A stretch of DNA of 11,314 bases from an uncultured Eubacterium sp. (GCA_900551775.1 URXI01000117.1:1-11314), one strand, 5' to 3'; counted from the first letter of the stretch, positions 1 to 7,252 are shown. The notes: generated by a model from the sequence alone, not told the origin. A program made the numbers and translations.

Positions 1-434
1 TCATCAGGCGTCACCGCCGTTTTGATGCGCAGATCTCTGTTTTCTTCATCGCCGTAGTAAGGCACAAAATCAAAGTCCCGGTACCCCAGCTCATAGATCT
101 GCGCGATGACCTGCATGCACATTTTATAATCCACATTAACCATCAAAACCTTCTGATGCCGCGGTACTTGTGAAAGCTTGTCCAGGTTATCACGGCTGAT
201 GGCAAAGCTGATGACCTGCGTCAGAGCATGCTCCTTCATCTTCGGCTGCACCTTTCGAAATACTGTCAGCGCAGACATGACCACGAATTCCTCCGAGATT
301 TCCTCCATGCGTTCGATTTCTTCCTCGGCGTATGCGTGGATTTCGGCGTATGCAGAAAAATACTTTTCTAAGTCTGCCTTGATAAAAGCAGCAAAATCCT
401 TATGTACGGCTACTACGGCAATGGTCTTCATCAT
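1..434 (-). CDS. Sigma-54 enhancer-binding regulator, PrpR-like sensory N-terminus (partial, runs off window)
   Basis: Only the first ~144 residues are present. They align along their whole length with the N-terminus of the second regulator at 4140-6214: both begin M-K-x-I-A-V-V-A, share an S-A-x-x-x-F segment near residue 53, and share P-Y-Y-G followed by a T-A-x-T-P stretch near the truncated end. This domain resembles the PrpR-type N-terminal receptor domain that precedes PAS and AAA+ modules in sigma-54 activators; the AAA+ part lies outside the window, so the class rests on paralogy. Two consecutive ATG codons (434 and 431) follow an AGGAG at 443-447. The first has 8-nt spacing, while the second matches the paralog's start. 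The gene lies downstream of the two deacetylase-like genes and its start overlaps the end of the second one. It is the likely activator of the sigma-54 promoter at 2254-2270. Confidence 0.75.
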   Translation of the reverse strand, partial: MMKTIAVVAVHKDFAAFIKADLEKYFSAYAEIHAYAEEEIERMEEISEEFVVMSALTVFRKVQPKMKEHALTQVISFAISRDNLDKLSQVPRHQKVLMVNVDYKMCMQVIAQIYELGYRDFDFVPYYGDEENRDLRIKTAVTPD

Positions 435-1350
435 CCTTACCTCTCCTTTGATCTTCGCATCCATATAAGGACATTGTATCAAAAAACCTTTTGGAAAGGC
501 AATGCCTTTTCACTTTCTTTCTATAATTCCTGCAGTATTCTGCCATTTCACTGCCCGTAGCAAACCACACGCCGCCCAGACTTTCCATGTAATCCAGCAG
601 ATCCTCCAGAAGGCTGATTCTTCCCGGCGCGCCGATGGCAGCAGGATCCAGCTGCAGCACATAACACAGTCCGTATTCGTGGCAGCCGTAAAACTCATCG
701 CGCCAGTTATTCAACACTCCCGTATAATTTGCAATTCTTCCCTGCCCTGCCGGAAATGCCGGATGGTAATTGAAAGCGAAATACGGCAGGTCGTAATTGA
801 CCCAATGAACGGGAATTTCGAGAAGGTTCTTTCCATTCCCCAAGTCTTTGTAATACGGCCTGTCATCGTCACAGAGATTGCTGGAATATTCCATGCCGCA
901 GCTTTCGGCGATCCGCAAAGTATCCAGGGTCAGTTCGCCATCCGGGCTGCGGAATCCCTTCGGCGTAATGCCGCAGACTTCCTCAATGGCCGCAATTCCT
1001 TTTTTGATTGCGGACGTCTGCTCTTCAGGGCTGAGCAAAGCCATGTTTTCATGTCGGTAACCCATGGCAGCGATTTCATGGCCTGTCTCCTGAATTTTGC
1101 GTACTTTGTCCGCGTATTGCTGCGCCACCCAGCCCGGCGTGAAGAAAGTCGCTTTGATGCCCCGCTCCTCCAGTACATCCAGAATCCGCCCGACGCCTCT
1201 CGTCATGCCGTACTGGCCAAGGGACAGGGTCTTTGGCATATTGCAGCAGGAAGGATCCAGCTGCAGCCAGAATAGCTCTGCATTGAGGTTTATGGTAATC
1301 ATGGCTGCACAGCGTTTGCCTTTTGGCCATTTCGGCTGTTTTAATCTCAT
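400..1350 (-). CDS. CE4/NodB-fold deacetylase homolog lacking most catalytic residues (putative pseudoenzyme)
   Basis: This 316-residue protein is clearly homologous to its upstream neighbour: shared S-L-S-V/L-G-Q-Y-G, R-I-L-D, A-T-F-F-x-P-G, D-D-R-P-Y and G-x-P-G-R-I segments. It therefore belongs to the PgdA (Helicobacter type)/PuuE-like/cyclic-imidase branch of the polysaccharide deacetylase superfamily. The expected active site is largely gone. The motif-1 aspartates are N21 and N23, the first metal histidine of motif 2 is M96, and the late catalytic histidine is D235; H100, R134 and P136 remain. Hydrolase activity is therefore doubtful, and a structural or regulatory partner role is inferred. 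The ATG at 1350 has a GGGAGG site 9 nt upstream and follows the neighbour's stop by one base. About 30 residues beyond the homologous C-terminus overlap the next gene by 35 bp, which is unusual. Confidence 0.85.
   Translation of the reverse strand: MRLKQPKWPKGKRCAAMITINLNAELFWLQLDPSCCNMPKTLSLGQYGMTRGVGRILDVLEERGIKATFFTPGWVAQQYADKVRKIQETGHEIAAMGYRHENMALLSPEEQTSAIKKGIAAIEEVCGITPKGFRSPDGELTLDTLRIAESCGMEYSSNLCDDDRPYYKDLGNGKNLLEIPVHWVNYDLPYFAFNYHPAFPAGQGRIANYTGVLNNWRDEFYGCHEYGLCYVLQLDPAAIGAPGRISLLEDLLDYMESLGGVWFATGSEMAEYCRNYRKKVKRHCLSKRFFDTMSLYGCEDQRRGKDDEDHCRSSRT
473..502 (-). promoter_or_regulatory. Possible sigma-70 promoter for the left regulator
   Basis: Read on the minus strand, TTGCCT (502-497) and TACAAT (478-473) are separated by 18 bp, about 40 nt before the regulator ATG. 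The -10 match is good and the -35 is weak. The element lies inside the 3' end of the preceding open frame and overlaps a small hairpin, so it is tentative. It would give the regulator basal expression independent of its own sigma-54 operon. Confidence 0.3.
481..499 (-). terminator. Weak intrinsic terminator candidate after the deacetylase pair
   Basis: On the minus strand CCTTT-CCA-AAAGG (499-487) is followed by six T (486-481). A second inverted repeat, AAAGGCA-N-TGCCTTT (495-509), overlaps it. The stem is only 5 bp, so termination would be partial at best. It sits just after the point where the homologous part of the second deacetylase ends, although the open frame continues through it. Confidence 0.3.
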
Positions 1351-1351
1351 T

Positions 1352-2209
1352 TTATTCCGCCTCCCTTTTCGAATGATGTTCTCTGTACCAATCCGCAATC
1401 TCGCTGCCAGCAGCCACCCACACATCCTCTCTTACGGTAATTGCCTGAAGCAGATGATCCAGAATCTGAATTCTCCCCGGCGAACCGATAATCTGCGGAT
1501 GGCTCATATAAGAAATGCAGAGGCCCTGTCTGTGGTGGCCGCGAAATTCTCTCATAAAATTATCTTCTACATCCCGATAGCAGGAAATCCTGTCCAGCCC
1601 CGCCGGCTCTGCCGGATACATGTGATAAGCCATCGCCACATAGTCGTCCACCTCCCACTTGGTCGGTATTTCGATAAAATCCGTTTCCTCGCCGTCGATA
1701 ACTGTGCGATAAGGTCTGTCGTCACCTCGCATGGAACTGGAATAGCGAAAACCTCTTTCATACAAAAGTTTTGGCGTCTCCTCCGCCCAATCTCCTGATG
1801 GCGTGCGGAATCCCTTTACCTCATGCCCAATCAGTTCCTTAAAAATTTCCTGCGCTTTTTCAATAATCTCGATCTGCTGCTCTGTAGTCTGCCCTGCAAA
1901 CCGTTCATGGGCATAACCGTGATGTCCGATTTCATGCCCGGCTTCTGCAATCCGCAGAACCACCTCAGGATATCTCTCTGCCGTAAGACCCGGCACGAAA
2001 AACGTCGCCCTTACGTCATACTGCTCCAGCTTGTCGAGAATTCTGTCCACACAGCGTTTAGGGCCGTATTGCCCCACCGATAAAGACTTGATATATTTTT
2101 CTCCGTTGGGAAGGCCTCGGTTCCCATTTTCCCAGGTGGTGTCACCGTCCACATCAAAAGTGAACATGACTGCGCTTTTTTTGTTCTCCGGCCACTTTAT
2201 TCTTTCCAT
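1352..2209 (-). CDS. Polysaccharide deacetylase-family hydrolase (CE4/NodB fold, PgdA/PuuE-like)
   Basis: This 285-residue protein has a complete CE4-type active site: T-F-D-V-D (D19 base, D21 metal ligand), H-G-Y-A-H-E (H97 and H101 metal ligands), R-T-P (R135-P137) and S-H-P (H237). Length and layout, including the E-I-P-x-x-W and D-D-R-P-Y segments, match the Helicobacter PgdA / PuuE allantoinase / cyclic imide hydrolase branch rather than secreted peptidoglycan deacetylases. No signal peptide is visible, so it is probably cytoplasmic and acts on a small amide or imide. The substrate cannot be read from sequence. ATG 2209 is preferred over the in-frame ATG at 2233 because AAGGAG lies 7 nt before it. 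It is the first gene of the operon and is transcribed from the sigma-54 promoter at 2254-2270. Confidence 0.88.
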   Translation of the reverse strand: MERIKWPENKKSAVMFTFDVDGDTTWENGNRGLPNGEKYIKSLSVGQYGPKRCVDRILDKLEQYDVRATFFVPGLTAERYPEVVLRIAEAGHEIGHHGYAHERFAGQTTEQQIEIIEKAQEIFKELIGHEVKGFRTPSGDWAEETPKLLYERGFRYSSSMRGDDRPYRTVIDGEETDFIEIPTKWEVDDYVAMAYHMYPAEPAGLDRISCYRDVEDNFMREFRGHHRQGLCISYMSHPQIIGSPGRIQILDHLLQAITVREDVWVAAGSEIADWYREHHSKREAE

Positions 2210-2253
2210 TTTCACTCCTTTTTGATCTTTCATCTATATCCGTCAGATATAAA

Positions 2254-2270
2254 CGCAAGCACCGTGCCAA
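2254..2270 (-). promoter_or_regulatory. Sigma-54 (-24/-12) promoter for the deacetylase operon
   Basis: The minus strand reads TTGGCACGGTGCTTGCG. This matches the RpoN consensus TGGCACG-N4-TTGC, with the GG and GC dinucleotides exactly 12 bp apart. The predicted transcription start is near 2244, giving a ~35-nt leader before the AAGGAG and ATG of the first deacetylase gene. Transcription from it would require an EBP, for which the adjacent PrpR-like regulator is the obvious candidate. Confidence 0.85.
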
Positions 2271-2353
2271 GAGATAACAGTAACAGATTGATTGGAATTC
2301 CAATGATTATTTCAATTTCTATGAAAAGGTGCACAGGAATAGCAAAAAAATAG

Positions 2354-2375
2354 GTTAATCATTCGCCTGATTAAC
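2354..2375. promoter_or_regulatory. Perfect palindrome, probable EBP upstream activating site
   Basis: GTTAATCA, a 6-bp spacer (TTCGCC), and TGATTAAC form a perfect 8-bp-arm inverted repeat. It is centred about 120 bp upstream of the predicted sigma-54 transcription start, the usual position for an enhancer site. A related sequence (16 of 22 positions identical, same spacing) lies between the two divergent sigma-54 promoters at 7127-7148. Binding by the PrpR-like EBP is inferred. Confidence 0.65.
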
Positions 2376-2461
2376 ACAGTAACAAGGGTTTTCAGTAAAA
2401 ACATGATTCAAAGTTGTCAGAAAATATATGATTTCATGTTGACTTTTCATCTGCCTAGTCC

Positions 2462-3475
2462 TTGGAACCCACCGACCAGTATGACTGGATTACCGCAGGG
2501 GAAAGTCCAGGCCAGTTCGAAGCCTATGACGGAGAAAAATGGTTTCTCATTGATGCCACAGGCCGTGTTCTGGAAGAGATCCCCGATGACGAAAGCCTGG
2601 GCGGAGGGCTTTTCCGGTTTGAGAAAGAAGACCTTTGCGGTGTCAAAGATGCCAGCGGCAAGGTTGTCATCGAAGCCAAATACCGCTCCATAGAAAAATT
2701 CCATCACGGATATGCTGCCGCATGGGACGGCTCCCGTCACAAGCTGCTGAGCCGGGATGGCAGCCAGCTCCTTGCAGACGAATTGATCTCGGATATCTCT
2801 TATATCAAAGACGGCAAGTATTTCATCAATGGCAATACGCATTACATCCTGGACGTCATCACGGGAGAGAAGACGCAGCTGCCCTCAAAAGTCCTTGGAA
2901 TCACCACAGATGACAACGGCAGCTACATGGCCAGGCTCCCAGATGACACCTACTGTTATCTGACAGACTCCTTTGCCATCCCCGAGGGTGCGGTTTTGTA
3001 CAAAACCCTGCCAGAGTTCGCAGAGGGTCTCGCCTACGTCGAGCGTTATGATGATTTGATCGTGGACGAAAAACACAATATTCCTCTTACTCGTGGTCAC
3101 ACGCGCATCTGCGGATACATGGACGATTCCCACAAAATCGTTCTGCCTCTTGCGTACAAAGACATCAAGAGGGCATGCCCATTTGCAGAGGGTAAGGCTT
3201 TGATCTATGCGGACAGGAAAATTATCTGCATTGACACCAAGGGCAACACCCTGTTTACCCTTGAAGGCTGCAGCAATAATGATCCACTTGACACCGGTTT
3301 TGCAGGCGGCTATGCATCATTATCACTGGATGGCAAAAAAGAAGGCATCATCGACGAAAAGGGAGAGTTCGTTATCGATCCGATCTTTGACTCTGTGGGC
3401 AGAATCAACGCAGGTCACGCTGCGGCAAGGTACAAAGATCAGTATGGAATCATAAACCTGAAAGAAGGGATCTAA
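2462..3475 (+). pseudogene. WG-repeat protein, 5'-truncated remnant
   Basis: The open frame codes 337 residues with degenerate WG repeats. Examples lie near residues 59-93 (G-V-K-D-A-S-G-K-V-V-I), 217-260 (G-Y-M-D-D-S-H-K-I-V-L) and 296-334 (G-I-I-D-E-K-G-E-F-V-I, ending with Y-G-I-I). These repeats occur in Bacillota surface or regulatory proteins of unknown role. The frame opens just after a TAG at 2456. The only start is a TTG at 2462 with no ribosome binding site, and there is no signal peptide or other N-terminal domain, so the 5' end appears to be missing. Its stop is immediately followed by the ATG of the next gene. It could still be expressed from an unrecognised start, but a relic is more likely. 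Confidence 0.6.
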
Positions 3476-4192
3476 ATGCTCAGCAAAGCAATCTCACTCA
3501 ATTTGAAAATTGGAAAAGATGATTTTTCAAAGGCCATAGGTATTTCCGCAGCAGGTTATGTTCTCGCAAGCCTCGCCGGCGGAATTCTCCTCGCAATCAG
3601 CCTCATCGTAGTCATGGTCTTCTGCATCAAAGGACTGAACTGCATCTTCAGTACCTCTTTGTTTGATGATGAGGGAACATTCTATATGGCCTTGCCGCTG
3701 TCAGAAAAAGAGGTCGTTCTCAGCAAAGTCGCAGCTGGAAGCATCTACATGCTTCTCCTGGATTTAGTATCTGTGTCAGCGATTTTTCTCATCACGATCC
3801 TCTCACATCTCATCGGGATGGACGTTACAGAGATTCTTATGAATCCTCTGCAGCAATATATGGATCTCCATATGACCGCAGGGCAGATTGCCGTCCTCAT
3901 AGGTCTGTCTCCTTTGAAGATGCTCCTGCAGCAAGTGTTCTTCTGTTCTTTCGCCATGGCGGCCCTGCTGTCCTTCAACTTGATCAAGCCCGGCAAGTTA
4001 TCCGTCGTCGCATGGCTGGTCATCTTCGGAATCAACGCTGCTGTCAGTTCTGGTATAACGGCCATAACCAGCAAACTCGTAGCATCGGGTTTCAATTTTT
4101 TTCTTCTGGAAGGCGTTACAGACATTCTGTATGCCGTGCTCATCCTAATATTCCTCTCTCCCGAAAGGTCTCTATCACTTCCAACAGTCTGA
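3476..4192 (+). CDS. Small integral membrane protein, ABC-2 permease type, 3' end probably replaced
   Basis: The protein has 238 residues and about five hydrophobic segments, near residues 24-52, 84-110, 137-168, 176-197 and 213-227. An amphipathic stretch between the first two carries F-Y-M-A-L-P-L-S-E-K-E, a pattern common in small clostridial ABC-2 type permeases of the peptide/lantibiotic-export kind. The substrate is unknown and no ATPase gene is present here. ATG 3476 directly abuts the TAA of the WG-repeat gene, with GAAGGG about 8 nt upstream, so the two are translationally coupled. The last ~15 codons overlap the 3' end of the opposing regulator gene by 53 bp. The polar tail after the last helix is therefore probably acquired, pointing to a recombination joint near 4140-4192. 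Confidence 0.6.
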   Translation: MLSKAISLNLKIGKDDFSKAIGISAAGYVLASLAGGILLAISLIVVMVFCIKGLNCIFSTSLFDDEGTFYMALPLSEKEVVLSKVAAGSIYMLLLDLVSVSAIFLITILSHLIGMDVTEILMNPLQQYMDLHMTAGQIAVLIGLSPLKMLLQQVFFCSFAMAALLSFNLIKPGKLSVVAWLVIFGINAAVSSGITAITSKLVASGFNFFLLEGVTDILYAVLILIFLSPERSLSLPTV

Positions 4193-6214
4193 TTCCTTCG
4201 TGATTGATCACACTGCCGCCCCGTCCCTTGGGCGAGCGGATAAACCCATACGAAGCCAGCTTCGACAGCGCCTTTCGAACTTCGCCCTCCGTATAAACAC
4301 CGCCACTTTCGTTGACCTTCTCTAATAACTTCTGTCTGCCATAGCGTTCATTGCAGCCAAAGGACCGCCTGAGTTCGCACAGAACCGCATAATAGAGTTC
4401 AATCTCTCGCCCTTCATTGAGAATAAATTTGTCAATAATGGTAGAAGACTCCTGCACCAGGCTGCTGTCTGCATGCTCCTTCTGCCTGTATTTCATCGGC
4501 GGAAGATCGTCCAGCTCAATGTATTTTTTTCCTTTGCTTGCCAAGAACTCCGCCACATTTCTCAGTTCCCGCACATTGCCCCGCCAGGCGTAATGAACCA
4601 GGGCATCCGCACTCTGCGGACTCAGCTGCAGATTCGCATTCATGCGGTCTGCGAGGGAATAGAAAATCGGCAGGACGTCTCCGCTTCTCTCCCGCAGCGG
4701 CGGGGTCTTCCACGGATTGACAACGGCAACACGTTGAGCCTGTAGTAGAGGTCTTCTCTGAACTCTCCCCGTTCTACCAGTTGAAACAAATTCTTGTTGG
4801 TCGCTGAGATGATTCTCACATCCACGTCGATGTTTCTGCTGCCGCCTACACGCATGACCTTACGTTCTTCCAGGACTCTGAGCAGTTTGGATTGCAGCTG
4901 CAGCGGCATTTCGCCAATTTCGTCCAGAAAAATCGTTCCACGATGAGCCAGTTCAAAGAATCCCATCTTGCCGCCCTTTTTCGCACCAGTGAAAGAGCCT
5001 TCTTCATAGCCGAACATCTCGCTCTCCAACAAGTTATCCGGTATAGCCGCACAGTTTACGGCGACAAAATTATATTTTCTTCTGGCAGAAGCGTTATGGA
5101 TGCTTTGCGCGAACATCTCTTTGCCTGTGCCGCTTTCCCCGATGATCATCACCGCCGCATCAGATGCTGCAATCTGCCTGGCATCAGCGATCGCACTTCC
5201 GATTACGTCGCTTTCCCCTAAAATGTCTTCAAAATGGTATCTGGCCACGTGACTGGTTTCATTGAGCTTGGCTCTCATGCCGTGTTGCTTTTCCTCTGCC
5301 TCCTCAAAATCAGTTACAGTGATAATATGTCCCGCCATCTCATCACCTGAACGGATTTCTACTGCAGATATGATCAAATTCGCCGCAGGCGTTTTGACCA
5401 GCCGTTCTTTTGTCGAGTTCACATCCAGCTCCGGCAGCACTTCTTCGATGTGAAACCCCTGTAGAACCTTAGATCGCTCCGTCAAAAGCTTCTGAGCTTT
5501 TTCATTAGACAGATAAATCCTGCCCACTGAGTCAGTGATGATGATGCCCTCGTTCATCAGCTTAATCAGCGTATTCAGCTTGTCAGTCATGCTCTCTTTA
5601 TCACCCATCAGCTTATCCATACTGGAGTTGATGTAATAATATTCTTTTCTGGCCTCGTTGGCTTCCCTGGAAGCAAACTCTTCGTAGACTCCCAGTTTGT
5701 CTGCTATGTTGTATAGGCTGTTCATATCCACAGAACTCTCGCCAACGTTATAGACCTTCGTGATGCCTGGCGGTACCAGATGTGCCTCATTAGGAGTGAT
5801 GGCGGTATGAATACTGTGATCGTAATCCCCTTCGCCATAGTAAGGGATCAGTTCCAAATCACGGATTCCCGCATCGTACATACAGGTAATCGTATGCATG
5901 CAGCTTCTGTTGTCAAAATTGACCAGCAGAGCCCTGGTTCCACTCGCTATCTCTTTCAGGGGTTCCATCTGTTTTTTACTCAGCGACAAGGAGAGAACGA
6001 TGATTTCTGACGCTTCACTGATTTTCTGCCTGACCTGCTGAAAGATATTAAAAGCAGAAAGCAGCACAAAGTCCTCTTCAATCAGCCCGATCCTTTCGAC
6101 TTCTGCGATGGAATAAGAAACAAACCCGGCATAGCGATTCATGTACTTTGCTACGTTGTTCATCAAGAAGTCCGCATATTCCTTTTCTGTCGCTACGACC
6201 GCAATTCGTTTCAT
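4140..6214 (-). pseudogene. Sigma-54 enhancer-binding regulator (PrpR-like N-terminus, PAS, AAA+), frame-disrupted
   Basis: The first frame (6214 down to ~4715) encodes a PrpR-like receptor domain (~1-175), a PAS-like domain (~213-310) and the AAA+ core. Visible motifs are Walker A G-E-S-G-T-G-K-E (359-366), G-S-F-T-G-A (406-411, the GAFTGA sigma-54 contact loop) and Walker B G-T-I-F-L-D-E-I-G (426-434). After L-N-V-L-P-L-S-I (ending at 500) the frame is lost and stops 24 codons later. P-P-L-R-E-R and the rest of the AAA+ domain (including W-R-G-N-V-R-E-L) and the C-terminal domain continue in another frame to the stop at 4140. The C-terminus looks like a winged helix (L-S-K-L-A-S-Y-G-F-I ... 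G-R-G-G-S) rather than a Fis-type helix. The gene starts 17 bp after the nitroreductase stop, in the same operon. Confidence 0.8.
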
Positions 6215-6231
6215 GCTCGCCTGCCCTTTCT

Positions 6232-6984
6232 TTATTTCAGCTTAAATCCCTGCTTTTCGAGAACATCTTTTAAAAATGGCCTCTGGGGTTTTTCCACAAA
6301 ATCCGACATCTGCATGGACCAGGTTTCATCGCGTTTCCCGCCAGTTCTCTCGATGTAATACTGCCTGATTACTTCATCATACTTCCGGATCTGTTCTTCT
6401 TCTCCGTCGGTATGATACTTCCCTTCTTTTAATACGACAGTTAGAGGCAGTCTTGGCTTTGCAGCCTCGTCGGTATTCGTCTCTGGATAGCCCAGAACCA
6501 TACCGAATACCGGATATACCCCCTTAGGAATATCTAGCAGTTCCATGACCTTCGGCAGGTTATTTCTGATCCCACCGATATAGGTGCATCCCAGACCTTC
6601 TGATTCTGCTGCCAGCACTGCGTTCTGTGCTGCAATGGCGGCGTCCACCGATGCCATAAGAAACGTCTCTGTATATTCCATGTAGCTTTCGGGAGCCTGA
6701 CGCTGATTCATTTCACTGGCCCGCAGCAAACGGCTCACATCGGCACAGAACACTAAGAATACGGGCGCATTTAGAATCGGCTTCTGGCTGGTCACCTCGC
6801 TATAAAAAGTTTCCTTTGTCTTTTGATCCGTGACCTTGATCACTGTATAGGCTTGGATAAATTCTGACGTCGCCGCATGCTGTGCGCACTTGATAATCCT
6901 CTCCAAAAGTTCATCAGCAACTGGCTGCTCCTTAAATTTCCTAACAGATTTATGGTTTATCATCAAATTTTCCACTGCATTCAT
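6232..6984 (-). CDS. FMN-dependent nitroreductase, NfsA/FRP-like
   Basis: This 250-residue protein matches the NfsA/FRP branch of the nitroreductase family. It has the N-terminal H-K-S-V-R-K-F FMN-phosphate-binding motif near residue 11, A-A-T-S-E-F-I-Q near 38, P-V-F-L-V-F-C-A-D in the middle, a helix rich in A-A-x-Q-N-A-V-L-A-A-E-S-E-G-L-G, then Y-I-G-G-I-R-N and K-P-R-L-P. Such flavoproteins reduce nitro groups, quinones or enones with NAD(P)H in the cytoplasm; the real substrate here is unknown. ATG 6984 is chosen because GGAGG lies 8 nt upstream; the in-frame ATG at 6999 and TTG at 7011 lack a site. It is the first gene of an operon with the EBP and lies behind a sigma-54 promoter, suggesting a role in catabolism of the effector compound. 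Confidence 0.85.
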   Translation of the reverse strand: MNAVENLMINHKSVRKFKEQPVADELLERIIKCAQHAATSEFIQAYTVIKVTDQKTKETFYSEVTSQKPILNAPVFLVFCADVSRLLRASEMNQRQAPESYMEYTETFLMASVDAAIAAQNAVLAAESEGLGCTYIGGIRNNLPKVMELLDIPKGVYPVFGMVLGYPETNTDEAAKPRLPLTVVLKEGKYHTDGEEEQIRKYDEVIRQYYIERTGGKRDETWSMQMSDFVEKPQRPFLKDVLEKQGFKLK

Positions 6985-7046
6985 TTCTTTCTCCTCCATT
7001 TTACATTGCAAATTGCTTTTTCTTATCTATATACTGTCATTATAAA

Positions 7047-7061
7047 GCAAACTTCATGCCA
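7047..7061 (-). promoter_or_regulatory. Sigma-54 promoter for the nitroreductase-regulator operon
   Basis: The minus strand reads TGGCATGAAGTTTGC followed by T, a good RpoN -24/-12 element with GG and GC 12 bp apart. The predicted start is near 7036, giving a leader of about 50 nt before ATG 6984. A TATAAT also occurs at 7044-7039, but it has no matching -35, so the sigma-54 reading is favoured. Confidence 0.75.
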
Positions 7062-7126
7062 CCATCGTTATCTGCCTTTTTCCAAAGAAACCATCCTGAT
7101 CTGGCTGAAGTCAAACGTGCTTTTAG

Positions 7127-7148
7127 GTTAATTCTTCCCCTAATTTCC
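7127..7148. promoter_or_regulatory. Degenerate copy of the left-module operator, candidate shared enhancer site
   Basis: GTTAAT followed by ..TTC.CCT.ATT..C matches the perfect palindrome at 2354-2375 at 16 of 22 positions with identical spacing, but its own dyad symmetry is poor. It lies between two outward-facing sigma-54 promoters, about 101 bp from the predicted nitroreductase start and about 126 bp from the predicted antiporter start. Both distances are typical of enhancer sites. Its role is inferred. Confidence 0.4.
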
Positions 7149-7236
7149 CCGCTTTATTTGTCGCCCTCTTCCTTTATTTCTCGAAGAGAGCCTTGCAACG
7201 TTCAACTTTCAGAGATTTTTGACTTCTATGATATTT

Positions 7237-7252
7237 TGGCATAGAAATTGCT
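7237..7252 (+). promoter_or_regulatory. Sigma-54 promoter for the NhaC-family gene
   Basis: TGGCATAGAAATTGCT matches the RpoN consensus, with the GG (7238-7239) and GC (7250-7251) exactly 12 bp apart. Transcription would start near 7263, leaving a ~70-nt leader. No convincing sigma-70 promoter is seen between here and the gene. Confidence 0.78.

Noticed and set aside
502..1275. A 257-codon plus-strand open frame antisense to the second deacetylase-like gene
   Set aside because: It has no recognisable domain, no ribosome binding site and lies wholly opposite a gene with clear family motifs.
2403..2693. A plus-strand open frame starting at ATG 2403 as the true start of the WG-repeat gene
   Set aside because: It is in another frame, has no ribosome binding site, and its translation does not resemble WG-repeat N-termini.
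4700..4735. Programmed -1 frameshifting to rescue the second EBP
   Set aside because: The CCCC run gives poor tRNA re-pairing, there is no X-XXY-YYZ slippery heptamer or clear downstream structure, and the 11-nt excess relative to the family is better explained by mutation.
7039..7044. TATAAT upstream of the nitroreductase gene as a sigma-70 promoter
   Set aside because: The hexamer 17 bp upstream is CGATGG, far from TTGACA, while a good sigma-54 element overlaps the region.
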